A stretch of DNA of 60,488 nucleotides from an uncultured Collinsella sp. (GTDB taxonomy: Bacteria; Actinomycetota; Coriobacteriia; Coriobacteriales; Coriobacteriaceae), in assembly GCA_900552705.1 (NCBI GenBank), contig USAX01000001.1, forward strand, positions 1 through 60,488, in the 5' to 3' direction. Of the stretch, positions 51,274-60,361 are shown one piece after another (the stretch's first letter is position 1; the number at the start of each line of letters is the position of its first letter). The notes under the pieces were generated by a model. The model was given only the letters and a program-made list of their open reading frames with translations, did not search any database and had not been told where the DNA came from. The position numbers and the translations under genes were made by a program.

Positions 51274-52767
51274 ATGCAGATTTCGCTCATCCTTCCCCAA
51301 ATCGTTGCGCTCGATGTTGTCTTTGCCCTGGCTGCGTGTCTGCAGACGATCCACGTCCCGCTCATCGCATCGCGCCGCTCGTCCTATAACCGTAAGGTGA
51401 TTTGCGCCTACGAGGCGAGCCTTGTGCTTCACCTGATGATTTCGGCGCTCATCTTATTCGCGTCGTCTGGCTCGTATCTGGTGGCGTCGCTTGACGTTTG
51501 CGCCAGGGCAATGGGCGGAGTGCTGTGGCTCAATGCCGCGATCTTTGCCTATGGCGTGGTCCTTATGGTGCGCTATCGTCGCCCTGTCATGCTGGCCGAG
51601 CTGCTGCTTGTTGGCGCCGTGACACCGCCGGTGGTTTTTGCCATGGGCTCGGTGTGGGCCGTTGCCCTTATCGCAGAGGGAGCGTTCTTCCTGTTCCGTT
51701 CCGTCGCGGCGCTCTTGATGGACGTCCGTAACCGCCAGGAGGATATCACCGCGTTCTCGACGATCGAAACCATCAACGTGATTCCCGTGGGCATCCTGTA
51801 TCTGGACTCGAGGGGCCGTCCACTGCTCATGAACCGCTGCATGCGTAAAAACCTGGTGGAGCTTCATATGCCCACCGACCTAGGCGATATGAGCGGTACA
51901 TGGAACGACCTGCGCAAGCTCAGCATGCAAATGCCCGAAGGCGGTAAGAACCGCGTGCGGATCAACCTGGACCGCTTTGGTGAGGCGCGTGCGGTGGTCG
52001 AGGTTTCTCCCGCCGAGATTCGCCTGTTTGTGTGCGACGACGTTATGGTTTCGGGTCGCCCCTTGGAGCGCATCATCGGCTTGGACGTGACGGAGTACGC
52101 ACATGCCCATGACCGCCTGGCGCACGCCAACCGACTGCTCGAGCTTGCGGGCCAAGAACTTCAATCGCAGATCGAAGAGGTCAAAAAAGTTGCTGACAAT
52201 GCGGCCTATCTGCGTATGCGCGCTCGCGTGCACGACGTGATCGGGCAGCGCCTGTCCATCCTCCATCGTTATCTGGAGGAGGGACGTCTGGATGACGAGT
52301 CACTCGAGCAGATCGACCCGCTGCTGCGCTCAATCGCTGCCGATCTGCGCAGCGGGGGCGACGCCGAACCGGCAGAGCAACTGGGCGATATCGTCCATGC
52401 CTTTGGTCTGGTGAGCGTGCAGATCGATGTTGAGGGCGCACTGCCTGAGGACGTGCGTGTCGCTGCAGCCTTTCTGCAGATTATCCGCGAGGCCTCGACC
52501 AATGCCACCAAGCATGCGCAGGCCCATCAGGTCCATGTGCGCCTGTGGCAGGAGACGTCGGAAGACGGTGCTGTTGCGCGGATGACCGTTTCTAACGACG
52601 GCGCGCCTGCACCCGTATCGTATCACGAGGGAACGGGTATCCCTGGTATGAGGCATGTCGCACAGAATCTGGGCGGCAGCCTGGAAGTCCACGCCGCCCC
52701 GCCCTTTACGCTTGCAGTGTCCATCCCGCTCGCCTCCAACGCCACGGTCCAAAGGAGAAGCTCATGA
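51274..52767 (+). CDS. Sensor histidine kinase (HisKA_3-like/HATPase)
   Basis: About 497 residues; a GTG at 51268 overlapping the previous stop is an alternative start. Six hydrophobic segments (1-160) are followed by a PAS-like region (about 165-260; TINVIPVGILYLDSRGRPLL) and a coiled coil. The phospho-acceptor motif is RVHDVIGQRLSILHRYLEEG. The ATPase domain (about 380-495) has REASTNATKHAQAHQVHV, SNDGAPAPVSYHEGTGIPGM and RHVAQNLGG. It should phosphorylate the response regulator whose gene overlaps its end by 4 bp. The signal is unknown; the preceding membrane protein is its likely partner. Confidence 0.88.
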   Translation: MQISLILPQIVALDVVFALAACLQTIHVPLIASRRSSYNRKVICAYEASLVLHLMISALILFASSGSYLVASLDVCARAMGGVLWLNAAIFAYGVVLMVRYRRPVMLAELLLVGAVTPPVVFAMGSVWAVALIAEGAFFLFRSVAALLMDVRNRQEDITAFSTIETINVIPVGILYLDSRGRPLLMNRCMRKNLVELHMPTDLGDMSGTWNDLRKLSMQMPEGGKNRVRINLDRFGEARAVVEVSPAEIRLFVCDDVMVSGRPLERIIGLDVTEYAHAHDRLAHANRLLELAGQELQSQIEEVKKVADNAAYLRMRARVHDVIGQRLSILHRYLEEGRLDDESLEQIDPLLRSIAADLRSGGDAEPAEQLGDIVHAFGLVSVQIDVEGALPEDVRVAAAFLQIIREASTNATKHAQAHQVHVRLWQETSEDGAVARMTVSNDGAPAPVSYHEGTGIPGMRHVAQNLGGSLEVHAAPPFTLAVSIPLASNATVQRRSS

Positions 52768-53384
52768 TCCGCGTGTTAATCGTCGAAGACCAGGCTATCT
52801 TGCGCGAGAGCCTGGCGCGTTCCGTGGGCGACCAGCCCGACATGACCGTTATCGCCGCGATCGCCGACGCCTCGGATGCCTTGGACGTTGTGCTCAAGGA
52901 GCGTCCGGACATGATACTGATGGATGTGTGCACCGAGCACGATTCCAACGGCATCGTGGCGGCGGCGCGCATCAAAGAACAACTGCCCGAGTGTCGCGTC
53001 ATCATCATGACGGGTATGCCCGAGATCACCTTTGTGGACCAGGCGCGCGAGGCGGGCGTCGACAGCTTTGTGTACAAGAACGTCGGTATCGACGAGCTAT
53101 TCGCCGTGATGCGCTCCACGCTGGCGGGTTACTGCACGTTTCCCAAGCCGCCCGAGAGCATCTTCTCCGGCACGGCGGCCCTCGACGATGTCGAGCTGTC
53201 GATCTTGCGCCTTGCCTGCGAGGGTAAAAGCCGCCGCGAGATTGCGGCCGAGCTGTTTATGAGCGAGGGCACCATCAAACGCCGCATCTCGGAGATTCTC
53301 AACAAGACCGGCTACGACAACATCATGCGCCTGGCCGTGCGCGCGGTGACCGAGGGCAGCATCGTTCCCAACATGGAGCGCTAA
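52764..53384 (+). CDS. NarL/LuxR-family response regulator
   Basis: A 206-residue regulator overlapping the kinase by ATGA. The receiver has acidic E8/D9, phospho-acceptor D54 in MILMDVCTEHDSNG and Lys in SFVYKNVGIDEL. The LuxR helix-turn-helix (about 145-200) contains LRLACEGKSRREIAAELFMS and EGTIKRRISEILNKTG. It completes a sensor-kinase-regulator triad; no target operator is evident nearby. A bidirectional terminator follows 26 bp downstream. Confidence 0.92.
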   Translation: MIRVLIVEDQAILRESLARSVGDQPDMTVIAAIADASDALDVVLKERPDMILMDVCTEHDSNGIVAAARIKEQLPECRVIIMTGMPEITFVDQAREAGVDSFVYKNVGIDELFAVMRSTLAGYCTFPKPPESIFSGTAALDDVELSILRLACEGKSRREIAAELFMSEGTIKRRISEILNKTGYDNIMRLAVRAVTEGSIVPNMER

Positions 53385-53410
53385 CGCTCGTTACGCATCG
53401 GCATAAAAGC

Positions 53411-53445
53411 GACGGGGCCGCAGGATCAACTCCTGCGGCCCCGTC
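53411..53445. terminator. Bidirectional terminator hairpin
   Basis: A perfect 15-bp stem (53411-53425 with 53431-53445) lies between the convergent response regulator and lipoprotein genes. U-runs are weak on both strands. Confidence 0.7.
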
Positions 53446-53493
53446 TGGTGTGCGCGGATGTGTCCGCCAATCCGCGGCTGTCGTGGTCTACCG

Positions 53494-54336
53494 CTACGCG
53501 ATGGTTGCGCTGTAGGAGGCGACGTCCTCGTAGGAATCGGTCAGGTAGGCGTCGATGCCGATGGTCGTGTTGACCAGGTCGTCAAGGCTGTCAAGCTCGC
53601 CGCTCGAGAACGTGAATTCCTCGGTGGCGTTGGTGCCGGGCATCAGGTGAGCCGAGAACCAGGGTTCCTTCATGGTGCCGTTGACGTTGGTCTTGCCGGA
53701 AGGAGCGTAGAAGGTCAGGTCCTTGTCGCTCTTGTTGGTGATGTTGACGACAAAACCGATGTCGCCCCACTCGTCCTTGAACTTCTCGGTGATGGTGATG
53801 GTGCACAGGTCGTCATCGGCAACGGTGACGGCGGGGGAGATTTCAATCTTCTGGACGTCGTCGTCTTCGACGGCCTCGTCGATCTCTTCTTCCTTCTCGG
53901 CCGCTTCGCGATCCTTCTTCACCGTGCCGGACAGATCCTTGTCGGACTTGGTAAAGACAAGATTGCCGTCATCCTCTTCGAGAATGAGCTTGCCGTCCTT
54001 GAGCTTCATGTCATGCGACTCGTCTTCGGCGGTGATGGTTACGGTGGTGGCGTCCTTGGCCTCCCACTTAAGGTCGACAACCTCAAGGAACAGGTCGAGG
54101 GAACCCGTGCCGTCCTCATCGAGGATCAGGATGCAGTTGACGCCCCACTCCTCGAGCATATCCATGTACTCGTCGGTTAGCTCTTCGCCCTCCAGGGTTC
54201 CACCCGAGAGTTCCCAGCTGCCGACGAAGTTGGCCTTGGGGTCTTTGCCGCCGCCGCTGCAGCCCGTCAGGGCAAAGGCGAGCGCAAGGACGCATGTCAG
54301 AAATGCGAGTACGGACTTTTTGAACGTTGTCTTCAT
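53494..54336 (-). CDS. Secreted lipoprotein, function unknown
   Basis: About 280 residues from the start at 54336 (GGAGGA upstream); the longer open frame upstream is not supported. The signal peptide has the lipobox LALAFALTGCSGGG, so Cys26 would be lipidated. The mature protein has an N-terminal lipocalin/DUF5640-like beta region (NFVGSWELSGGTLEGEELT, GTGSLDLFLEVVDLKWEA). An acidic linker (KEEEIDEAVEDDD) precedes a C-terminal domain resembling the DUF5067/DUF4352 immunoglobulin-like extracellular fold (ITEKFKDEWGDIGFVVNITNKS). It may be co-regulated with the downstream zinc-ribbon/SPFH genes. Confidence 0.75.
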   Translation of the reverse strand: MKTTFKKSVLAFLTCVLALAFALTGCSGGGKDPKANFVGSWELSGGTLEGEELTDEYMDMLEEWGVNCILILDEDGTGSLDLFLEVVDLKWEAKDATTVTITAEDESHDMKLKDGKLILEEDDGNLVFTKSDKDLSGTVKKDREAAEKEEEIDEAVEDDDVQKIEISPAVTVADDDLCTITITEKFKDEWGDIGFVVNITNKSDKDLTFYAPSGKTNVNGTMKEPWFSAHLMPGTNATEEFTFSSGELDSLDDLVNTTIGIDAYLTDSYEDVASYSATIA

Positions 54337-54416
54337 GGTGTCCTCCTTTATCGAACGAAACCCATAGAAGCAAATGCGGGGGTGGCGGATCCCCCGCCAA
54401 TTACCAGATAAAGGGG

Positions 54417-55655
54417 CTAGGGCCTGGGCGTTCCGCAGTTGCTGCAGAACTTGCCGCCGTTTTCGCTGCCGCAGTTGGGGCAGAACCACTTGGCCGGTGC
54501 CGGGGCAGGAGCGGGGCTTCCGCAGTTGCTGCAGAACTTGCCGGTGTTGGTGGCGCCGCAGCTGCAAGTCCAGCCGCCGGCCGCAGGTGCGGCAGGAGCC
54601 GGTGCGGGGGCGGGTGCCGGAGCCGGCTGTGGGGCAGCCTGCTGCTGTGCCTGGCCGGCGGCGAACAGCTGGCCGGCGTTCATACCGCCCATGCCACCTG
54701 CCATGCCCATGCCCATAAAGCCTGCCATCGCGCCGTTGGGGTTGGCGGCTGCCGCGCGCATTGCGTCGCTCTGGGCGCTGGCGATGTTGGCTGCTGCCAT
54801 GGTGGGATCGCGCATGACCGCGGCCTTCTGCAGGTCCTTGATCATCTGCTCGTCTTCTTGCGAGGCGGCGATGGAGTTAACGCCAAAGCTCACGATCTCG
54901 ACGCCGCGCAGGTCGCGCCAGTCGGCGGAGAGGACCTCGTTGAGCGCGCGGGCGAGCTCGGTGGTGTGGCCGGGGATGACACTGTAGCGGATGCCCATTT
55001 CCGAGATCTTGGCAAAGGCGGGCTGCAGGGCGGTGAGCAGCTCGGACTTAAGCTGGCTGTCGATCTTGTCGCGCGTGTAGCTATCGGTCACGTTGCCGCA
55101 CACGTTGGTGTAGAACAGCAGCGGGTTGGTGATGCGGTACGAGTACTCGCCGTTGCAGCGCACGGAGATGTCGACGTCCAGGCCGATGTTGTTGTCGACC
55201 ACGCGGAAGGGCACGGGCGAGGCGGTGCCGTACTTGTTGCCGATGATCTCCTTGGTGTTGATGAAGTAGACGCGCTGGTCCTTGCCCGCGTCGCCGCCAA
55301 AGGTAAAGCGGCTGCCGATATTGGCGAAGGTCTCCTTGATGGAGTCGCCCAGGTTGCCGCTAAAGACGCTCGGCTCGCTGCCGGTGTCAAAGACAAACTC
55401 GCCGGGCTCGAGTGCGACCTCGATGATCTTGCCGTTTTGCACCACGAGCATGCCCTGGCCGTCGTTGACGGCGATGACGGAGCCGTTGGAGATGACGTTG
55501 TCCTCGCCGCGCGTGTTGGAGCTGCGGCCGCCGGTGCGCTTGCGGCCCTTGCAGGCCAAGACGTCAGCGGGCATCGATTCGCAATAGATAAATTCCTTCC
55601 ATTGGTCGGCCATGACGCCGCCGGCAGCTCCCAATCCAGCTTTCAAGAGTCCCAT
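54417..55655 (-). CDS. SPFH-domain protein with C-terminal double zinc ribbon (YdjI-like)
   Basis: A 412-residue protein. An SPFH/virion-core-like domain (about 15-280) has QWKEFIYCESMPADVLACKG, VAVNDGQ-type strands and VRCNGEYSYRITNPLLFY. A Gly/Met-rich and Pro/Ala-rich linker follows (APAPAPAPAPAA). Two zinc ribbons end the protein: CSCGATNTGKFCSNCGSP and FCPNCGSENGGKFCSNCGTP. The combination matches Bacillus YdjI, part of a PspA-linked membrane-stress system, where the SPFH domain associates with membrane patches. The downstream order with a zinc-ribbon membrane protein supports this. Confidence 0.85.
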   Translation of the reverse strand: MGLLKAGLGAAGGVMADQWKEFIYCESMPADVLACKGRKRTGGRSSNTRGEDNVISNGSVIAVNDGQGMLVVQNGKIIEVALEPGEFVFDTGSEPSVFSGNLGDSIKETFANIGSRFTFGGDAGKDQRVYFINTKEIIGNKYGTASPVPFRVVDNNIGLDVDISVRCNGEYSYRITNPLLFYTNVCGNVTDSYTRDKIDSQLKSELLTALQPAFAKISEMGIRYSVIPGHTTELARALNEVLSADWRDLRGVEIVSFGVNSIAASQEDEQMIKDLQKAAVMRDPTMAAANIASAQSDAMRAAAANPNGAMAGFMGMGMAGGMGGMNAGQLFAAGQAQQQAAPQPAPAPAPAPAPAAPAAGGWTCSCGATNTGKFCSNCGSPAPAPAPAKWFCPNCGSENGGKFCSNCGTPRP

Positions 55656-55703
55656 GGTGATCTTCCTTTCTCGTCAATGGCCGGGTGGTATTGGTTGGGG
55701 TGA

Positions 55704-57026
55704 TTAATCGTCCTTGCTGTCCTTCATGACAACGGTGGTCTCGGTGTGGCTGAAGGTGTCGTGTTTCTCGGTCAGGTCGAGCTCGCCGCAGTACTCGTCG
55801 GCGTGGGTGGCCTCGTTGGCCGTCTTGAGCTGGCCTACCAGTAGCACGTCTCCGATAATCACGATGATCAGCGGCGCGATGATGTTGATGAGGATGCCCT
55901 CGATATCAAAGGCGAGGTAATCCGGATCGAAGGCGTTCTCGCCCATAAAGAGAATCTGGGAGAGGACAAATCCGATCACAAAGAACAGCGCCGAGGCGAT
56001 GGCGAGCTTGGGCTTGGAGCAGGGGAGCTCGCCGACCAAGCGGCCGGTCTGGCCGTTCATGGCAAACAGGTAGCTCTTGCCGTTCCACGAGGTGGAGAGC
56101 ATCCAGACGGGGAACAGGGCGTAGTCGCTGTCTTCCCAGGTGTAGTCGAGCTGCTTGCTTTCGACCGTGGCATCGTCGTATTCGTCGACGACAGTCTCGC
56201 GCAGGGCCGAAATCGCGCTTTCTTCCATACGGCGCTCGGCGCGCGCCTTGCAGGTCTCGCAGTCCTCGTCGTAACGGTTGGCGATGTAGCCGGGCATATA
56301 TGCGACCGAGAACGGACGCAGCGCGTCGTAGTCAAACGGCTCGATGGCGTCCATGTGGCCGTCGGGCATCTTGGACGATCCGTCGACGGGCACGCGCTTA
56401 AACGAGATATTGCCCTTGCGATAGGCATCGTAGTGGTCGGTGGTCGTGACGGTGCGGTCGGATTCCTCGGTCACGGTCTCGTTGGTCGCGTCAAAGTACA
56501 CTTCGCCGTCCACGCGGGCGCCGTAGAGCCAAAACGGCACGTAGACACCTTGGACCTCGTCGATGTGGTTGCCGGTGACAAAGCTCTTGGGCAGCAAGAT
56601 CTTGCCCTTGTAGTGTTCCTTGAGTGCGGCCGTGACGTCGTCGCGCCCGAGCTTAAACGGAATCACCAGGTCGGGCGAGAAGTCGCCCGAGAGCTGGCCG
56701 GGCGCCACGGCGGAGTTGCCGCAGTACGGGCAGGTGGTGACGGCGACGGTGCCGTCGGACACGAGCTCGGCGCCGCACGACGAGCAGATGTAGCCGGCGT
56801 TTTGGGCGAGCTCCTGCACCGCGTCGTCGGCGACGGACTTGGGCGTTGCGGCTGCCGCATCGGCTTTGGCGTCGGCCTTGTCCTGGCGCTCGCGATAGAG
56901 GGCCTCGACTTCTTCGACTTCAAAGCGTGAGTCACAGTAGTCGCAGACAAGCTTTTGCTCGGCGCTGGCAAAATGCAGGGGACTACCGCAGGCAGGGCAC
57001 TGATAGTTAACGCTCTCGAAGGCCAT
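55704..57026 (-). CDS. Zinc-ribbon membrane protein (YdjG-like)
   Basis: A 440-residue protein. N-terminal zinc ribbons: YQCPACGSPLHF...VCDYCDSRFE (residues 9-35) and YICSSCGAELV...TCPYCGNSAV (about 80-110). A soluble beta-rich domain (about 115-330) has PFKLGRDDVTAALKEHYKGK and VPFWLYGARVDGEVYFDA. Two C-terminal helices (about 350-410) end it. It resembles Bacillus YdjG, the partner of the SPFH protein. Annotation pipelines often mislabel this family as a PriA-related helicase, which it is not. It precedes the SPFH gene by 48 bp in the same operon. Confidence 0.82.
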   Translation of the reverse strand: MAFESVNYQCPACGSPLHFASAEQKLVCDYCDSRFEVEEVEALYRERQDKADAKADAAAATPKSVADDAVQELAQNAGYICSSCGAELVSDGTVAVTTCPYCGNSAVAPGQLSGDFSPDLVIPFKLGRDDVTAALKEHYKGKILLPKSFVTGNHIDEVQGVYVPFWLYGARVDGEVYFDATNETVTEESDRTVTTTDHYDAYRKGNISFKRVPVDGSSKMPDGHMDAIEPFDYDALRPFSVAYMPGYIANRYDEDCETCKARAERRMEESAISALRETVVDEYDDATVESKQLDYTWEDSDYALFPVWMLSTSWNGKSYLFAMNGQTGRLVGELPCSKPKLAIASALFFVIGFVLSQILFMGENAFDPDYLAFDIEGILINIIAPLIIVIIGDVLLVGQLKTANEATHADEYCGELDLTEKHDTFSHTETTVVMKDSKDD

Positions 57027-57050
57027 GATCGGTCCTTTCCGTGCCGGAGA

Positions 57051-57788
57051 CTATGCGCCGATGGCGCCGCCGCAGTATTCGCAGCGCCCACTGGCATCGG
57101 GAATGGTGGTGGCTCCGCAGAAGGGGCAGGTCACCGCGGTCTTGGGGGCCTTGGCGGCCACGACGCTGTCGCGCGTCTCCTGGCGCAGCTGCACCAGCGC
57201 GTCGCGGACCTCGGTTGCCTGGCGCTTGGCCTCGCGGTATTCGATGGAGCCGCGCTGATCGATGGTGGAGTCGTTTACGCGCAGGTTGATCTCGGTAAAG
57301 TACGGCGTGTTGACGTGAATGGTCAGATTAAAGTCGTAATCCAGGTCGTAGCGCGGCGGGTTGTAGCTCTCGCGCTCGCCGTCCTCGGTCTCGCGATAGA
57401 TCTCGGTGCGATGCTCGTCGATATCCATATCGCAGCCGAGTACCTGCGAGAACTCGATGATGTCGGGATTGGCGTCGCGCCAGCGGCTCTGCGAGGTGAT
57501 GATCAGCAGGCCCGCGTCCTCATCGAGCATGATGTTGGTGCGCCCGGCAGAAAGCGTGCGCGTGGGGTTGAACGACGCCAGGCGCTCGGCATTGGCCTCG
57601 CGGTAGGCGAGCTGCTCGCGGATATCGTCCGCGGTGCTGGAGCGATAGCCGTGAAAGTAGGGGGAGAGCTTGCCGGCGCACTCTTTGCACAGGTAGCCTT
57701 CATTGATTTTTGTCTTACCTAGAAGTCCCAGCTCGGTACCGCAAATCGCGCACTCTTTCTTCTCGAACATCTTGTCAAAGAAGCCCAT
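57051..57788 (-). CDS. DUF4428-type zinc-ribbon protein
   Basis: A 245-residue protein, first gene of the minus-strand cluster. The N-terminal DUF4428-like ribbon is ECAICGTELGLLGKTKINEGY with CKEC. A central DUF4429/PH-like beta region (about 85-180; TNIMLDEDAGLLIITSQSRW, YDLDYDFNLTIHV) and a short helical stretch follow. A C-terminal second ribbon is TCPFCGATTIPDASGRCEYC. It is likely cytoplasmic and part of the same envelope-stress module as the next two genes. Confidence 0.8.
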   Translation of the reverse strand: MGFFDKMFEKKECAICGTELGLLGKTKINEGYLCKECAGKLSPYFHGYRSSTADDIREQLAYREANAERLASFNPTRTLSAGRTNIMLDEDAGLLIITSQSRWRDANPDIIEFSQVLGCDMDIDEHRTEIYRETEDGERESYNPPRYDLDYDFNLTIHVNTPYFTEINLRVNDSTIDQRGSIEYREAKRQATEVRDALVQLRQETRDSVVAAKAPKTAVTCPFCGATTIPDASGRCEYCGGAIGA

Positions 57789-57909
57789 GGCTGCCTCCCA
57801 TCAACTGGTAGCGTGTGTCACTTTTGATGATGGGGGAGTGCACAGCCTTTCACGATACCCAGACGGCTCAACGAGTCTCCACAACTGGGACACATGGCCC
57901 ATTTTTCCT

Positions 57910-57955
57910 ACTCATTGGGGACACTCTTTGTCGAATGCGGCGGCTGCCGAATGTG
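57910..57955. repeat. REP-like repeat I (degenerate)
   Basis: ACTCATTGGGGACACTCTTTG, then TCGAATGCGGCGGCTGCCGA, in the convergent gap ahead of the DUF1593 gene end. It shares the left arm of repeats B and H. Confidence 0.55.
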
Positions 57956-57968
57956 GGCGCCGTTCTTG

Positions 57969-59480
57969 CTATGCCACGGTCACGGCGATCTGGGCGTAGC
58001 GGGTGCAGGGGCGCCCGGCGCGCGTCTGCACGGTAAGCGTGAGTACGAAGCGGTCACCGGGCTGCGCGTCGGCGGGCACGATGAAAGCGGTGTCCACCGT
58101 GCATTCTTGCCACATCGACAGATCCTGGACGCCTGCATAGCTCGATGGGTCTACGGCCACATCCCAATGTGCATCGAAGCCCTTGTCGTCGGGATCGACG
58201 ATGGTTGCCGCAAGGGCGACGCGCTCGCCGGCTGCGGCGCTGCGGTCGGCCGTGACCTCGACAACATGTGCCGGATGCGAGCAGATGGCCGGATCATGGG
58301 CGCACCATTGCGCGCGGGCGGCAAAGTTTTCCTGATAGGCACGCAGATAGGGATTGAGATTGTCGTCTGCGGGCGTGCCGATGGAGGCAAAACCGGCGGG
58401 CGCGCTCGCATCGGGGTGTCCATCAAGAAACATGCGGCCCAGCAGCGTATCGAAGTCGCGGTCGTCGATGCCGCGCAGGCCAAACGGCAGCAGTGGAATA
58501 TAGGTCATGCTGTCGCCTTCGGCCATAAAGTCGCCGCGCTCAAACTGCACCGCGGGCATGCCTTCCAGGCCCCAATCCAGGCGGGCATGCTTGCCAAACT
58601 GAAAGCGCTCGGGTTCGTTTTCGTAGACCTTACCATCGCCATAGAGCATATAGCGTGCCATGAGGGGGCCGTTGCCCTGCGTGAGATTCTGCTCGGGCCA
58701 GGGAGCCTTAAACAGCGGCAGCGTATCGGGCTGAGCTGTTTTGGCGTCGAAATAGTTGCCATACATATAGGGCGTACGCCAAAAGATGAGCTCGGGAAAG
58801 AGCTCGCGCCCATGGTCGAGCCACGAGTTGTCCTGTCCCACGCCATCGGCAACGCCCATCACGCGCACCTTCTGATAGACCTGCTGCTGCACGGCGGGCC
58901 ACTCGGGCGTGGCGCGATAGCGCTCGGCAATACTCATGAGGGCGCGAACGATCGTATTCATACCACCCCAGCTGAGCAACCATAACGTACGCGGATCATC
59001 ATCCAGAATCGCCTGCGCAATTACGCGAGACCCCTCAGTTTCCTCAGTCACATCACCCTCAAAGGCAACATTTCCCACAAACGTACGCTCGATCATCTGG
59101 GCAGGCGTGGGAAACGGCGGTTCACCGGCGGCGTCCGCATTTGCCTGCAACTGCGGCCAAGCCTGGGCATATTCATTACTCCAGAGACTCTCAATCCAAT
59201 GCTCGGGAAACGGCCGATACTCACGAAGCTCGCCGGCTAGCGGATCGGGCTCATGAGGCACAACAGCCCACTCATAAGAGCGCCGCCCTTTGGTCCGCCA
59301 ATGCGAATTCACCTCGCCGAGCGTATGAACCCCATCCCCAAGAAAGTGATACTGCGAAGCCGTATACACCACAGCCTGAACATCAAGCAAGTTGAGATAC
59401 AGAGCCAAATGAACAAGCGAGTTCATATCGTCGACTTCCATATCGGTAGTAACAATCACCCGAGTCAACTTCTGGGACAT
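57969..59480 (-). CDS. DUF1593 (nucleoside hydrolase-like) protein
   Basis: About 503 residues starting MSQKLTRVIVTTDMEVDDMN; eight further upstream codons lack support. The N-terminal domain (1-300) is the DUF1593 family, a nucleoside-hydrolase-like fold with the acidic TDMEVDDMNSLVHLALY site. It includes LLSWGGMNTIVRALMSIAER and GVADGVGQDNSWLDHGRELF. The C-terminal part (about 400-503) is a beta-sandwich (HVVEVTADRSAAAGERVALA, GRPCTRYAQIAVTVA). Relatives are linked to plant polysaccharide degradation. No signal peptide. The sugar substrate is unknown. Confidence 0.85.
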   Translation of the reverse strand: MSQKLTRVIVTTDMEVDDMNSLVHLALYLNLLDVQAVVYTASQYHFLGDGVHTLGEVNSHWRTKGRRSYEWAVVPHEPDPLAGELREYRPFPEHWIESLWSNEYAQAWPQLQANADAAGEPPFPTPAQMIERTFVGNVAFEGDVTEETEGSRVIAQAILDDDPRTLWLLSWGGMNTIVRALMSIAERYRATPEWPAVQQQVYQKVRVMGVADGVGQDNSWLDHGRELFPELIFWRTPYMYGNYFDAKTAQPDTLPLFKAPWPEQNLTQGNGPLMARYMLYGDGKVYENEPERFQFGKHARLDWGLEGMPAVQFERGDFMAEGDSMTYIPLLPFGLRGIDDRDFDTLLGRMFLDGHPDASAPAGFASIGTPADDNLNPYLRAYQENFAARAQWCAHDPAICSHPAHVVEVTADRSAAAGERVALAATIVDPDDKGFDAHWDVAVDPSSYAGVQDLSMWQECTVDTAFIVPADAQPGDRFVLTLTVQTRAGRPCTRYAQIAVTVA

Positions 59481-59504
59481 AGGAACAGCTCCAATCAAAA
59501 TCAA

Positions 59505-59924
59505 TTCAGCCAGTTACGCGCAAGGCAAGACGGGACCCATGCCCCCATCGCCACCGACCCGGCGGCCCGCTAGAAGCGGCCGGCCAGGGTCACGGCAACG
59601 TCAACGCAGCGGGGACCGGGGTTTAGTCTTGCAAACATTCCGCACTGATATTGTCTGTATTGAAGACGTCGATGATGCGCCCGTATACCATTGACGTCGA
59701 CACCATCAGATGCGGACCGCGCGGTGACCCCACATTCCGCTGGCGCCCACAGGGCTGCCCTCGTTTCCTGACATGTCCCGCGCGGGCCGCGGCGAGCCGA
59801 GACCGCCGCATGACCTAATAGGAGCATGGAGCGATACCGCGGACCCGAACAACCGCATTCTATCGCGCCCCGTCAGTGTGCCGTCTGCCCGGTCCAGGCG
59901 AGCACGGAAAGAACGGAGCGAGAC
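59505..59924 (+). other. Non-coding region upstream of the IS110 transposase: probable IS left end and bridge-RNA locus
   Basis: About 420 bp with no ORF of significance. The part nearer the transposase contains GACGTCGATGATGCG and GACGTCGACACCATCAGATGCG (near-direct repeat, 59666-59714) and several GC-rich stems. In IS110-family elements the non-coding end next to the transposase start encodes the bridge RNA that pairs with target and donor DNA. This is the expected position here. The exact IS boundary cannot be fixed without a second copy. Confidence 0.45.
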
Positions 59925-60361
59925 ATGAGAACCGAATCGACACCCGGCGCCCGCGGGCCGGTCTTCTGCGGGGTCGACACCCACGCCGACTCGCACTGGC
60001 TGTGCGTCCTCGACTGGAGGGGCCGCAAGGTCCTGTCCCGCCAGTTCCCCGCCGACGCGGCGGGCTACGAGGCGCTCGCCGGGGCGATCGCGGCGGCCGG
60101 GGAGCCGGCCTGCGTCGCGATGGAGGGGACGTCGTCCTACGGGGCGGGCCTCACCAGGCACCTCGCGTCGCTGGGGATGCCCGTGCGCGAGGCGCTCTCC
60201 CCGGCGAGGATGCAGAGGAGGCGCCCGGGGCAGGGAAAGTGCGACGAGGCGGACGCGGAGAGGGCCGCCCGCGCGGCGATGTCCGGCTCGAAGCTCGGGA
60301 CCCCCAAGAGCCAGGACGGGTGGGTCGACGGGGTGCGCTGCATGCTCGCGGCGCGCTCCGG
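59925..60361 (+). mobile_element. IS110-family transposase, N-terminal DEDD domain, truncated
   Basis: From ATG 59925 (AACGGAGCGAG upstream) the frame encodes FCGVDTHADSHWLCVLDWRG (first acidic residue), VAMEGTSSYGAGLTRHLASL (Glu) and GQGKCDEADAERAARAAM (Asp-x2-Asp), the RuvC-like DEDD catalytic domain of IS110 transposases. At about residue 145 (ARS) homology ends abruptly; the sequence loses its roughly 75% GC and enters unrelated DNA at 60362. The C-terminal Tnp_20 domain with its catalytic Ser is missing, so this copy is interrupted. Confidence 0.85.

Noticed and set aside
55704..57026. Replication restart helicase PriA
   Set aside because: The common automatic label rests on zinc ribbons only; no Walker or helicase motifs are present and the protein has C-terminal membrane helices.
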